From Microplitis mediator (lineage: Eukaryota; Arthropoda; Insecta; Hymenoptera; Braconidae): a stretch of 64,000 nucleotides of DNA. Made by a program: the position numbers and the translations under genes. The notes beneath the pieces are model-generated. The model had not been told where the DNA came from and searched no databases. It saw only the letters and a list, made by a program, of their open reading frames with translations. Where the stretch lies: assembly GCF_029852145.1 (NCBI RefSeq), contig NC_079978.1, positions 8,866,001-8,930,000 on the forward strand, written 5' to 3'. This document shows, piece after piece, positions 51,529-61,946 of this stretch (the stretch's first letter is position 1; each line of letters starts with the position of its first letter).

Positions 51529-52074
51529 TCCAGGAGGTGGCGTCAGCTCCGATCCTAGTGGCTTGCAGGCACACCGTCAAAAGTAAAAATTTCAAAAGTA
51601 TACCAACTTCAGAAACTCACAGCTAGGAATGTAAACAATAAAGATGGTTCATAATTCAGAATGACAAATTATCACCTTGTCAAAAACATCGAATCTCTAA
51701 TCTTTATATCAACACATACTCAGAATTTACAATATTCATTCTTTCGTAATAAAGAATTAACATTATTTAGAATGACAATATTTCAGAAATCCAATACTTC
51801 CGAAATTTCAAACTACGAACGCCAATTCTTCAGAATTACATTTTATACGAATGACCATTTTAGTAAAATTTTCTAAGCTTTGCTGACATTCGGTATTATA
51901 GACTTTCCCTATGAATTTACCATTATCATGTGAGTGCTTTGGCGGATTGATTGGGTTTAAAAAATTTGTATGACTCGTTATGTAATAATTATATATGAAT
52001 TTTACGAGTTTAATTTGTATGAAACGATTATATTGAATGTACTGAATTAAGATAGAAGTGCTATTTGTGGCCAG
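51529..52074 (+). repeat. Left arm of an inverted duplication
   Basis: About 545 bp repeated in inverse orientation at 54318-54855 with only scattered differences. The inner edge of the arm is the right end of the MITE at 52775-54346 (AAGATAGAAGTGCTATTTGT), so the duplication copied a junction that already contained that MITE. Confidence 0.85.
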
Positions 52075-52094
52075 TAATAATTAAGTTCTAATAA

Positions 52095-52228
52095 CTCTCT
52101 AAACATGAATAAGTGAAAATAAGTGAAGCTTTACTAATGCCAAGTGCAAACCGAACCACTAATTTCAAAAAATGGTTCGGTTGGCACTCAGAATTAGTGA
52201 ATATTGACTTATTCATGTTTAGAAAGAA
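52095..52228. mobile_element. Palindromic MITE, copy 2
   Basis: About 134 bp, starting CTCTAAACATGAATAAGTGA and ending with the inverse, with central GAACCACT and AATGGTTC. Same family as 6677-6822. Confidence 0.7.
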
Positions 52229-52907
52229 TAGTTGAGTTATAATTATTTAAGCTTCAACATAAAATCGTAAAATTAGTGACATAATTTTTTTAACACATAC
52301 TAATAAACAATATAATCTCATCTGTTTAAAAATAGTTTATAGATTTTAAATATTATCAATTTAACTAAACTAAATTTTAATCGAAACTAATCTTGATGTA
52401 TATCAGTATATACCCTGTCCAAAAATTCTTGTAGAATCCACGTAACTGCGACAAAAACCGCATAGAATCCTATAGACTGTATTGTTTTCAATGCCGTTTT
52501 TGTCGCATGTGATTGGATTCTATGGGAATCTTCGGATTATTATTATTGTAACTTAATTATTATTAATGCTTGTGTGATGAATAAAAATACAGCCTAAATC
52601 AAATCCAGATGCATTTTTTATTTATAAATTTATAATTAACATATATGTTTATGTTTTATTAGGTCCAATATTTTAAATAATAATTATAATTCAAGAATAA
52701 TTGATTCATTCTATTGGACATTGATCCGTGTATTATTTTCAATATCTTATTTGAATTTTATTTTATAATTCATATAGGATAGAAGTACCATTTTTGGCCA
52801 CTTTAGTACCAGTTTTGGTTACTTCAAAAATTTTAATAAAATAATACGCAAAGTACGTAATGATATGATGAATTTTTTTTAATTCATTTAAAGGGAATTT
52901 TTAACTT

Positions 52908-54240
52908 CCCGCTAAGAAAATTGTAAATTTTCAAAAATTCGGGAAGTTATTGGTTTCGGTCCGATTTACGAAAATTGAATTTCCATCAGATGTCGACGTT
53001 TCGAGGTCCTAAGAAGCTATTCTGACTAATTTCACGATGATGTCCGAGTGTATGTATGTGTGTACGTACGTATGCATGTATGTAAATATTCATAACTCTT
53101 GAACGGATGAACCGATTTTGATCGTTGAGGTGTCATTTGACGCGGCTTGTTAATGTCTTGAAGCCGTGAAAATTTGAACTTAATCGGTAGGGTGCGTTCA
53201 GAGATATTTCAAAAATAAAATTTTTTCGAAAATGTTTTATTTGGATAACTTTTAATTTGATCGATGGATTGATTCCAAAATTTAATCAGCTCTGAAACTC
53301 TATAAGCCGCGTCGAATGCCACCTCAACCATCAAAATCGGTTCATTCGTTCAAGAGAAATCGTTAACGAAAGAATTCAAAAAAAATTTTTTCCTTGGTTT
53401 TTTTGAAATTTCTCAAAAACGGCTGAATAAATCAATTTCAAAATTTGATCAGCTTCAGAACTTGATAAAACGCGTCGATTGCCACCTCAACCATCAAAAT
53501 CGGTTAATTCGTTCGCGAGATATCGTGGGAGAAGGAAATGCTAAAAAATGGTTTTTTACAAAACAATGGCATACAAAAGTATTTGCGAGCTCGAAGAGCT
53601 CGAAAATGTAATCACAATAATGTTTTCGAGCTCAGCGAGCTCGAAAACAGCGCAAAGTTTTGGGGCTGGCCCGCAGGGTCAACTGACAGACTGATTTTCT
53701 ATTGATTTTCTATCGATTTTCTCTGACAGCAACAAGTTTTTGTTTTCTGTCAATTTTCTATCGATTTTCTATGACAGTAATTATTGTGATAGTAATTGTA
53801 TACAAATTATATATAAAATTAATACTAATAATAATTGTGATAGTAATTGTATACAAATTATATATAAAATTAATACAAATAATTATTGTGATAGTAATTG
53901 TATACAAATTATATATGAAATTTATACTAATAATAATTGTGATAGTAATTGTATACAAATTATATATAAAATTAATACAAATAATTATTGTGATAGTAAT
54001 TGTATACAAATTATATATGAAATTTATACTAATAATTATTGTGATAGTAATTGTATACAAATTATATATAAAATTTATACTAATAATTATTGTGATAGTA
54101 AATGTATACAAATTATATATAAAATTTATACTAATAATTATTGTGATAGTAATTGTATACAAAATTGGCTCAACGAGCTCGAAAACAGCGGGAAGTTTGG
54201 GGGCTGGCCCGCAGGGTCAACTGACAGACCGATTTTTTTT
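52908..54240 (+). mobile_element. Helentron/HINE-like element, copy 3, with doubled 3' end
   Basis: The 5' end TTTTTAACTTCCCGCTAAG and the internal direct and inverted modules match copies 1 and 2. A short TGTATG/GTAC microsatellite lies at 53048-53083. The 3' block GGGGCTGGCCCGCAGGGTCA occurs twice, near 53662 and 54199, separated by a 51-bp minisatellite. The first 3' end has a mutated inverted repeat (AGCGCAAAGTT) and the second an intact one (AGCGGGAAGTT). Confidence 0.6.
53776..54164 (+). repeat. 51-bp minisatellite, about 7.5 copies
   Basis: Units start TGTGATAGTAATTGTATACA at 53785 and every 51 bp to 54142. Because 51 is a multiple of three, frames in both directions stay open and give long repetitive but meaningless peptides. 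Confidence 0.95.
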
Positions 54241-54317
54241 ACTGTATTAGAATGAATTTTTTTTTTTTTTATACTTCTCCATTAATTAAAATGAAATATT
54301 AAAGGTCTAAAAATAAA

Positions 54318-54855
54318 ACACTGGCCATAAATAGCACTTCTATCTTAATTCAGTACATTCAATATAATCGTTTCATACAAATTAAACTCGTAAAATTCAT
54401 ATATAATTATTACATAACGAGTCATACAAATTTTTTAAACCCAATCAATCCGCCAAAGCACTCACATGATAATGGTAAATTCATAGGGAAAGTCTGTAAA
54501 ACCGACTGTCAGCAAAGCTTAGAAAATTTTACTAAAAATGGTCATTCGTATAAAATGTAATTCTGAAGAATTGGCGTTCGTAGTTTGAAATTTCGGAAGT
54601 ATTGGATTTCTGAAATATTGTCATTCTAAATATTGTTAATTCTTTATTACGAAAGAATGAATATTGTAAATTCTGAGTATGTGTTGATATAAAGATTAGA
54701 GATTCGATGTTTTTGACAAGGTGATAATTTGTCATTCTGAATTATGAACCATCTTTATTTTTTACATTCCTAACTGTGAGTTTCTGAAGTTGGTATACTT
54801 CTGAAATTTTTACTTTTGACGGTGTGCCTGCAAGCCATCCTAGTAACCTCCCAGG
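54318..54855 (-). repeat. Right arm of an inverted duplication
   Basis: Inverse of 51529-52074. The arms spell the same short frame on opposite strands (51661-51876 and 54735-54532). Similarity fades just beyond the GCAAGCC/GGCTTGC motif on the outer side. Confidence 0.85.
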
Positions 54856-56087
54856 ACATAACACCTTACTGAGTAAGGTGTGGCTATCAGGGTGATAGCC
54901 ACCTTACCCACAAGAGAACTTCAAACTACTGCCGTATTCTAAAGCCAACTTAAGGGTCGGCAGTACTAAACAAATTTTCGAATTTTACTTTTCTAATTAC
55001 ATTTTAGATAATTACGTCACTCGAATGATGAAAACCTTCCGAAAAAGTTTGTCTTTCACATTTTTTCGGAAGCTATCAAAATTTCTGTAATAACAATTGA
55101 TTAATAAATTAAAAGAAAAGTAAAATTCATAAATTCGTTTAATACGGCCCAGCATTAAAGGAAAATGTTGGAGAGCAAGCAGTTACCTTTAAGTTGGCAG
55201 TAAATTGTCTGTAACTTGAATTCAATTTGACTACAAGTGTTACTGTCAGACAATGACGTTAAGTTGATTGAAAGTTTCACTTTAAATTGACGGCAAGATT
55301 TTTTGTTAAATTACATTTAGATGACGGCAGAAGATTTGCATTATCTTGCACGCAAGTATTATCCAGCCAGGGCTTGCCAGAAACTTGTCGTTAAGTTAAC
55401 CGTAAATGTTTCACTGCACAACCTGCTCAGCAATTATATTTAGAGTGTGGCTATCAGGAATTTTATCTTTATACTTGTATTTTTATATGAAATGTTTTAA
55501 ATTATCAGCTTATACTACATATCATAATAGATAAGTTGACGATAACTTGAAAGAGTAGATTATCGTCAAATTGTAGTCAACAGTTCTATAAGTGTGAAAT
55601 GGTCAACAAATTGTCGTCATTTTGGTCGCAACCAATTGATTTCAGTTTTTTGACCAGAGAGTTGGGCTATCAGGGTAACTTTTTCTTGTCAGACATTCTT
55701 TCCTTTATTTATACAAAAGTTGAGTTTTTAATATTCATCAAAATGATAATATTGCTTTTATGATTTTTTTTTTTTTTTTATCTCATCTCTTTAGTTGGAA
55801 GTCAGCACGGAAGTCATATTCTGTATATCCAAATAATCTGGCTTTCTCAGCAAAAAATTTCAATTGAGCAGTTTTGATTTATTTGACATAAAGTTTCTAT
55901 TAATTAATTTCAGACTACAATTTGAATAAAACTTGAACTACGAGTCGACGTCAATCTTCGACCACTATTTGAAGACAATTAATTAATTAAAGTAACGGAG
56001 TTAACCGGAAAACCTGCTACTTACAATGCGCACCCCTTTTGACAGGGGTCTTTTCTTCATCCTTGTAGATATACACATGCTTCATAT
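54856..56087. other. Repeat-like DNA with overlapping hairpins
   Basis: Two overlapping stem-loops lie at 54861-54908 (see findings). GGCTATCAGG recurs near 54882, 55448 and 55666. Between 55170 and 55640 short words of the type AAGTTGACGGCAAG and ACTTGTCGTTAAG recur in both orientations, as in the interior of an old MITE. No gene. Confidence 0.45.
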
Positions 56088-57989
56088 TGTGACGTTATTT
56101 TTCGTATGGGGGTCAAATCAAAGTGAACGTCACAAATACCAACGAATTTTATTGTATTTACGAGCATGGTAACTCAAGACTTATAATTTAGCTTACAGTA
56201 ATTTACGATTTTGATACAGATTTTGATTAAGTTATAGTTTAAGAATTAAATATGGAGTAACGTTTGGCTACAGTTATGGATTTTTGGATAAAGAAAATAA
56301 GAATTAGAATCAGAATTATGGAAAATTATTATGGGATATGGTTTGAGATTAAAGTTTGGGAAAATGATTGTTTGAGTTTTGGATTTTAAGTTTTGGTGTT
56401 TTGAGTATGTGGACGAGTCAGTATTACCGTGGAGCGGGACTTAAATTAGTCACCCGGTATCATCTGATGATAGAACCTAGTTCTATCCCTCTGAGACTTC
56501 TTGGTTGATTGCAGAGGTCTAGCTAAGATGCTAGTGCTCCAGTATATAAGGAATTTGACGGATGCAGAATGGGATCAGTTTTGGAGTCTTGGTTTGGCAG
56601 GCCTCAACAGTAATTTTGTGACCGTTGCTGTTGTGGAAGCCGTTTGGTCATTTTTAAATTATTAGTCTGACAGGCCTCAGAGGACAAGTCGTGACCACTT
56701 GTGCCGCTGAGGAAGTCATAGGTCACTTAGTTTATAAGTTTTATGATCCCAGCTGAAGTCTGTTCCAGGAGAGCAACTGCCAAGGATATCCATACTCAGA
56801 ATGGGGTTTAGTGAGTACGTTTGGTGAGGACTTGAGCCTCCAGTTACCGTTATAGTAAAGATTGAGTTGGATTTAAGAATTTAGAATATAGAGGTCAGTT
56901 ATTGATAACGATAGGATTGAGTTTGGGGTTTTTAGAATTGAGAATTGAGAGAGAGAAGTCGAAGGGAGACCTTCGAGGAGTACGGACGTGAGCATTCGAC
57001 TCTAGTCGCTTGAAGCGAGTAGACGTGTGTAGTAATGGCGCTACAGTTCAAGGCATTGTGGAAAGCTATAGATTGAGATTATTGCTACAGAAGTATTATT
57101 TAAAAACAGTGTAAGACGTTACTTGATATTTGTTCACCAGACATCAGGTATGAAATAATTATTATAAATAATTAATCGAGTTCGAGTCAAAAGTCTTGAG
57201 GTATTATGCTCCTGTTTTAATTAAAGAAAAGATTTAATATCTGAGAGAATTATGAGAATAGTGTTACATTTTTAGAGTCACGATCACGTTTTATTGTTAA
57301 TATTATTTTATGAAAGAGTTATGAGAAACATGTTTGATTGTTGAACTAATTATTGTCTAATTAACATCGAAATGAGACCCATGTACGTTAGTTTTACGAT
57401 TTTGCTAAAGAAAATGTTCTAGAGTATCGAATCCATAATTATTGTTCTAGTTTACCAAATATTATTAGATTATCATTTAGTTCTAGTTAATTAATTGATT
57501 TATTTATAAAATATCGGTACGTATCATTTAGATGTCAATTTACCTTCTGTTAAGATTAATTTTATTATATTCGGCATTCGTTATAGAGAAAAATATTATT
57601 TGTACTGAGCTATCGTATTTTATTTATTGTTAAATAGAGTTTTGAGATTATTGTTGTTAAATAAAAGTTGCAAATTCAAAATGAATCTACATGACTTTGG
57701 AATGATGTAACCCGGACCACTCCCTCTCTCCATAAACCTACACACTGAGCGACACCATGGCATACCGTAACTCTGTTTTTAGTTTTCCAGTCTCCGTTTT
57801 GTTTTTGCTTATAAGTTCTGAGCATTTTTGTTAAGTTTTAGTTTAGTTTTATTTATGCGTGGTTTCGGTGATAATTCCACAGATCAAAAATTATCAAGTT
57901 TTTATCAATGCGTGGTTTCAAGATAAATCCACAGATCAAAATTTATCTAAAATTCATGATTTACTGGTTTGGTGGTTCCAGTGATTAAA
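56088..57989 (+). mobile_element. Possible LTR / structured leader of a retroelement
   Basis: Starts TGTGACGTTATTTTTCG and is followed at 57990-57998 by CTGGCGCCC, which resembles the tRNA-primer site after many insect LTRs (the residues before it read AAAATTAC). It contains a TATA box and initiator (separate entry) and several hairpins at 56469-56712. No matching second LTR and no gag, pol or env frames follow. A solo LTR remnant is one reading; the 5' leader of the R2-like element downstream is another. Confidence 0.28.
56543..56580 (+). promoter_or_regulatory. Candidate TATA + initiator core promoter
   Basis: TATATAAG at 56543-56550 and TCAGTT at 56575-56580 put a start site at about 56577, near the classical TATA-to-start distance in arthropods. 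It lies between hairpin-rich segments of a probable retroelement leader. Expression is not shown. Confidence 0.4.
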
Positions 57990-58456
57990 AATTACCTGGC
58001 GCCCTATTCGTATTGAGACTGGAGGCTAAAAGCAGAGAACGAAGTTATAGCGCAGAAATTAGCGTCTAGTTTTTGTGTTATAATATATATCCTTATCTTT
58101 TACCATATTCTAGTTTACAAGCGAAATATTAAGCGTATAAGCTTATTGTTAGCATTCTCTATGATCAATAAGCATGTGGAACCAAACCAACAGCCACTAC
58201 GAGTCTGTATCCATATAATCTGGAGGAAACGTGAGAGAATCGAGGGATTGTAGGGGAGATCAGCTATTCAAGTGTCACATTTGATCTCTAGCAAAGTATT
58301 CCAACACAGAGCACTCAGCGTTAGACAACTCGAAATGTCCAGTTTTTATGAAAAAATTGAGGAAAGAGCACAGAGTATAGAATACTCATAATAAGAACCA
58401 ATAGTAGTAAACGCGCAAACGCTGGAGCAAGGGGTGGCTCCTCGTCAGAGCTAATT
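57990..58456 (+). other. Leader upstream of R2-like frames
   Basis: Begins with the primer-site-like CTGGCGCCC. Repeated CCACAGATCAAAA words sit just upstream (57880-57950). No open frame of note before 58457. Confidence 0.35.
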
Positions 58457-59700
58457 GTGGTGCTCTCAAGGTTAAGCGCTTCCCAGCTAACTGGCTACGA
58501 ACAACAACTTCGTAATAGAAAATTAACCTGTCAACCCTTCTCGAACGAGGAAAACCCCACTGCTCATTCTGGTGATAAACAAACTGTGAGCAGAAGTAGA
58601 GGAGGTATCTCTATGCCTACTCACAGTGGGGAAAACTCTTCAGTAACTACTGGACAACATACTGATAGCAGCGAACAATCAAGTAACAACAAAGCAACGT
58701 CATCTGGTGATAATTTGAATAATTTTGAATGCCCGCACTGTGATAACTCCTTCACTACATGAAATTGATCTTACTAGGAAGAAACACCGCTGGCAAGAAG
58801 AGGATCTTCATCGCTTGGCTGTTGAAGAGGCTCGAGCCCCATCCACGACACAGTTTATGAACGAGTACTTATTCGGTGAGGTGAAGACTGACCCGGTTAG
58901 CTCAGTATCGTCCATTAGCTCGATGAGAAGAAAGTCGGAGTACAAAAACCTTGTGAAACACTATCGGGATCAGCAAAAGGATGCTGTCAATACTACACCT
59001 GAAGTTGAGATTTCGACACCTACCCACGTACCAGAAGGAAGTGAACCGAACAGCTGAAGATGCACCCAATGGGACACAAAGCAATCTACTAGAGGAAGAC
59101 GGACTGAGGAAATGGTTAGAATCTGCCATTAACTACCTGAACTCCGAGGGCAAGGGAGAATCTGACAGCTTTCAGCAGTAAGGGCTGTCCTTTGCCATCA
59201 GAGTCCAGAAATCGACCTTGAACTCTGGTTCCAGACAAGGTTTCATAAGCAATCTGAGAGTGATCAAGTCCCAAAAACCAAGAGAACGCCAGAAAAGCCA
59301 ATGAATCGGAGAACACGCAGACGTCATGAATACAGAGCAATCCAGTCACTTTGGTCAAAGAATATGTCAAAGGCAGCCCACAAAATCCTTGACGGTGATT
59401 CTAAGGAGCAACCGCACCCAATATTGGAGGACCAGACAGTATTTTGGGCTGATTTGCTCAAAACGCCGAGCGAGGAATTCGTGCAAGAGAGTGACCCTAT
59501 TCCAGAAGTCACGAGGAAGTTTTATCGTCCTGTCACAGTAGCCGAGATTCTGAAATACAAACCGGATCATAAAACAGCCCCTGGACCGGATGGCCTTAGG
59601 GCCAAATGTTGGTTAAATAACGTGTCAAATATGGTGAAAGCGATTATCATGAACACAATGCTCATGTGTAGGACAATACTAATATCAAAGGAACCTGGTA
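58457..59700 (+). pseudogene. Decayed R2-like non-LTR retrotransposon (5' half of ORF)
   Basis: Pieces of one protein appear in successive frames. 58457-58762 ends in a broken zinc finger, CPHCDNSF. 58740-59057 contains KHRWQEEDLHRLAVEEARAP. 58981-59181 is a short piece. 59301-59690 contains NRRTRRRHEYRAIQSLW and AAHKILDG, then the reverse-transcriptase entry KTAPGPDGLRAKCW. Zinc finger, RRxxEYxxxQxLW and KxxPGPDG in this order are typical of the R2 group (endonuclease at the C-terminus). At least three frameshifts are needed, and the sequence leaves the family soon after residue NTMLM (about 59660), so the RT core and endonuclease are missing. It is dead. The flanks are not 28S rDNA, so this is not a standard R2 site. 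Confidence 0.72.
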
Positions 59701-59989
59701 CAATGGACCCGGCGGAGATGGCTGATATGGTTCGTAAAGAAGTCCAAGACGCAGTAAGCCGTCAATTCTCTGTTGCTGCTAAAGAAGGATTGCCTTATCA
59801 TAAAGCATCACAGGTGGTAGGCCCAAAAGTGGCCTAAAATGGGCCGGGCAAGCAAACATTGACCTTTTCGTGGTACCACTAAAAGTACTGAAAGGGAAAC
59901 CAACGATGTCACTGCCGATCCAAAGGGATTTATTGATGTTGCAAGGCGTCAAAGAAAGTGACAGTCTCTAAGAGGCCACTTAAGTATAT
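59701..59989 (+). other. Sequence following the R2-like fragment, possible gag start
   Basis: An ATG at 59704 opens a 44-codon frame, MDPAEMADMVRKEVQDAVSR and on to 59837, which reads like the start of a retroelement gag but has no recognisable domain. It differs in character from the R2-like frame it continues, so a junction between two elements near 59660-59700 is likely. Confidence 0.3.
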
Positions 59990-60389
59990 CCCTCGCAAAT
60001 TTGAATCACGGTGGAAACACCGTAGAAGTGTAAACACCGTGGATCCACCGGGGTTACACGGTGGGTTTGTTCCATTTCACCACCGGGTATACACAGTGTA
60101 TCCACTGTGATTACGCGGTGTATCCACCGTGATTCCACGGTGGCTTGACCACAGTGTATACACGGTGTTTCCACTGTGATTACGCGGTGTATTCACCGTG
60201 ATTTCACGGTGGCTTTGTGCTATTTCACCACCGTGGTTCCGCGGTGTATCCACCGCGTAATCACAGTGGAAACACCGTGTATACACAGTGGTCAAGCCAC
60301 CGTGGAATCACGGTGGATACACCGCGTAATCACAGTGGTAAAATGGAACAAACCCACCGTGTTCCCACCGTGATTCAAATCTGCGAGGG
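59990..60389. mobile_element. 400-bp palindromic element built of CACCGTG words
   Basis: Ends CCCTCGCAAATTTGAATCAC and its inverse (one mismatch). The interior is inverted and tandem copies of 15-18-bp palindromes such as CACCGTGATTCCACGGTG and CACTGTGATTACGCGGTG. Much higher in GC than its surroundings. Open frames on both strands (CIHRDSTV-type peptides) follow from the repeat. Confidence 0.8.
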
Positions 60390-60834
60390 TCCAAGGGTTC
60401 TGGATAGATAGATAGATAGATAAATAATTAAAAAAAAAAAAATATATATATATATATTTTGAAAAGGTACAAATACCTATATGTGTGTGTGTGTGCGTAC
60501 GCGTATGCGTGCACTTTGATGTAAAGTGTATCAAGGAAATAAACTAAGACGTCATGTCGTTTACTTCGTCTAAGCGACTTATGACTTTCGAATATTATTC
60601 CTGATACTAAATAAGAACAAGAGTTTAAAAACTCTTAAAGAGGGCAAATAAACAACTCTCCCCAAATAAGACGTCGGGGCTAGAGAAAAATGCATTTGGG
60701 GTGTGTGTGTGTGTGTGCGTGTGCGTGCGCGCATATATATATTATTAATAAATGAACAATGTTCATATAAAGATTGGCGTACTTGTGCATTAAGAATTCC
60801 TTAAAAAGATACTTTAATTGGTTAATAAAGTGAA
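60390..60834. other. Simple repeats and AT-rich DNA
   Basis: GATA run at 60403-60422, GT-rich runs near 60480-60500 and 60700-60725, and a perfect hairpin AAGAGTTTAAAAACTCTT at about 60621-60638. Confidence 0.5.
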
Positions 60835-61946
60835 GTGTAGCCCAATCTTGTGGGCCAAGGCGCTACACAAGCCAGAGTAGCTACACATGCGATAGTGGAG
60901 CTAAGACTTCAAAAGAATACTATGATTCTGTGGACTCAAGAAAGTTACACAGACCTGAATTAGTATTCAATCAGACGTTTAGAGGCTTAGAAACCTCAAG
61001 TACCACGATCTTGTGGACCCATCAGGGCTACACAAGCCTGAGCGGGTACTTCTCAGCCGTCCCGAGTCTCTTCCTTAGGAAAAACAACTTTTAAGTTGAA
61101 TAGGAGAGACATAGGTCAGGAAAGGCACTCTACTTTATTGCTTCTACGCAAATAATTCTGGTGAAAGTAACTTAAGAGAAACGGCGCATGTTTACTTCGG
61201 AGGCTTCTAGGCCGCCCCAATCTGAAAATGAGCATGTTATAATTTGTACTTGTACAACGCTGTGGACCTCTGTTACGAAAACTACGAGCAGGAAGTAATG
61301 AAGTGGAATGTAGCAGCTAATGTGCAAGTATGTTCTAGTGGGGCAGAACAGAACGCATATCGGCTTGGGCGGGCAGCCCAACGCTGCCAACCCTAAAGGT
61401 GATTCCAATCACTCGAAATACATGGAAAAACTTGAATGATTGTTGAATATATAATAGTGAAACATAAGGCCTGCTCCCTTCGGGGGCAGGCATTTCACTT
61501 TAATCGATTTTGAATATATAAGTGATTAACTAGCTTTATGTCCTGCAACATAAAGCGAAATTTTTCACTTTAATCGATTTTAATTGATTATACGTGGATT
61601 TACTGTCTTATGGTCCCTGGGCCTGAGGCAGTTTTTTTCACTTTAATCGATTTTTTGAATGCAATGATAGTCAAAGCTATTATATGTCGACAGTGGACTG
61701 ATACCACCTCCAATAGGCCCAGGCCCTGCAAAAATTTTTGATTATCCTAAAATTGTGAAAGCAATACGTATAAAAATTTCTCAGGGGAAACTTGTCTAAG
61801 TATCAGCCCACAGACAAAACTTAACCCTATCCTTCCCTCTCCAAAACACTAATCACGCTTTTATCTTTCACAGGTAGCAGCCACACCAAACTTTCTTCCC
61901 TACAGGTACAACCAAGAGTTTAGCGACTCAAACAGCAAAAATAACC
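60835..61946 (+). other. Structured 5' region of the R1-like element
   Basis: Two tandem sets of hairpin units precede ORF1. Units near 60843, 60923 and 61006 carry CTTGTG/CACAAG or TCTGTG/CACAGA stems. Units at 61469-61640 each place a different perfect stem just before CACTTTAATCGATTTT. A further pair of mutually exclusive stems lies around 61356-61390 (TTGGGC/GCCCAA and GGCAGC/GCTGCC). An untranslated leader of the R1-like element is the simplest reading, since ORF1 follows at 61947. Confidence 0.45.

Larger units (their letters stand above)
52775..54346. mobile_element. TIR MITE split by a Helentron-like insertion
   Basis: Left end TATAGGATAGAAGTACCATT followed by GGCCACTTTAG; right end ATAGCACTTCTATCTT. 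Removing the insertion at 52908-54240 leaves about 240 bp, the size of the intact relative at 5376-5613. Confidence 0.7.

Noticed and set aside
51661..51876. 71-codon frame repeated at 54735-54532
   Set aside because: Repeated only because it lies in the arms of the inverted duplication; no domain and odd composition.
53702..54255. 182-, 171- and 134-codon frames in both directions
   Set aside because: Unit length of 51 bp is a multiple of three, so frames stay open without selection.
59980..60411. Overlapping frames with CIHRDSTV/NHSGNTVYT repeats
   Set aside because: Repeat by-products of the CACCGTG palindrome; no domain and equal quality on both strands.
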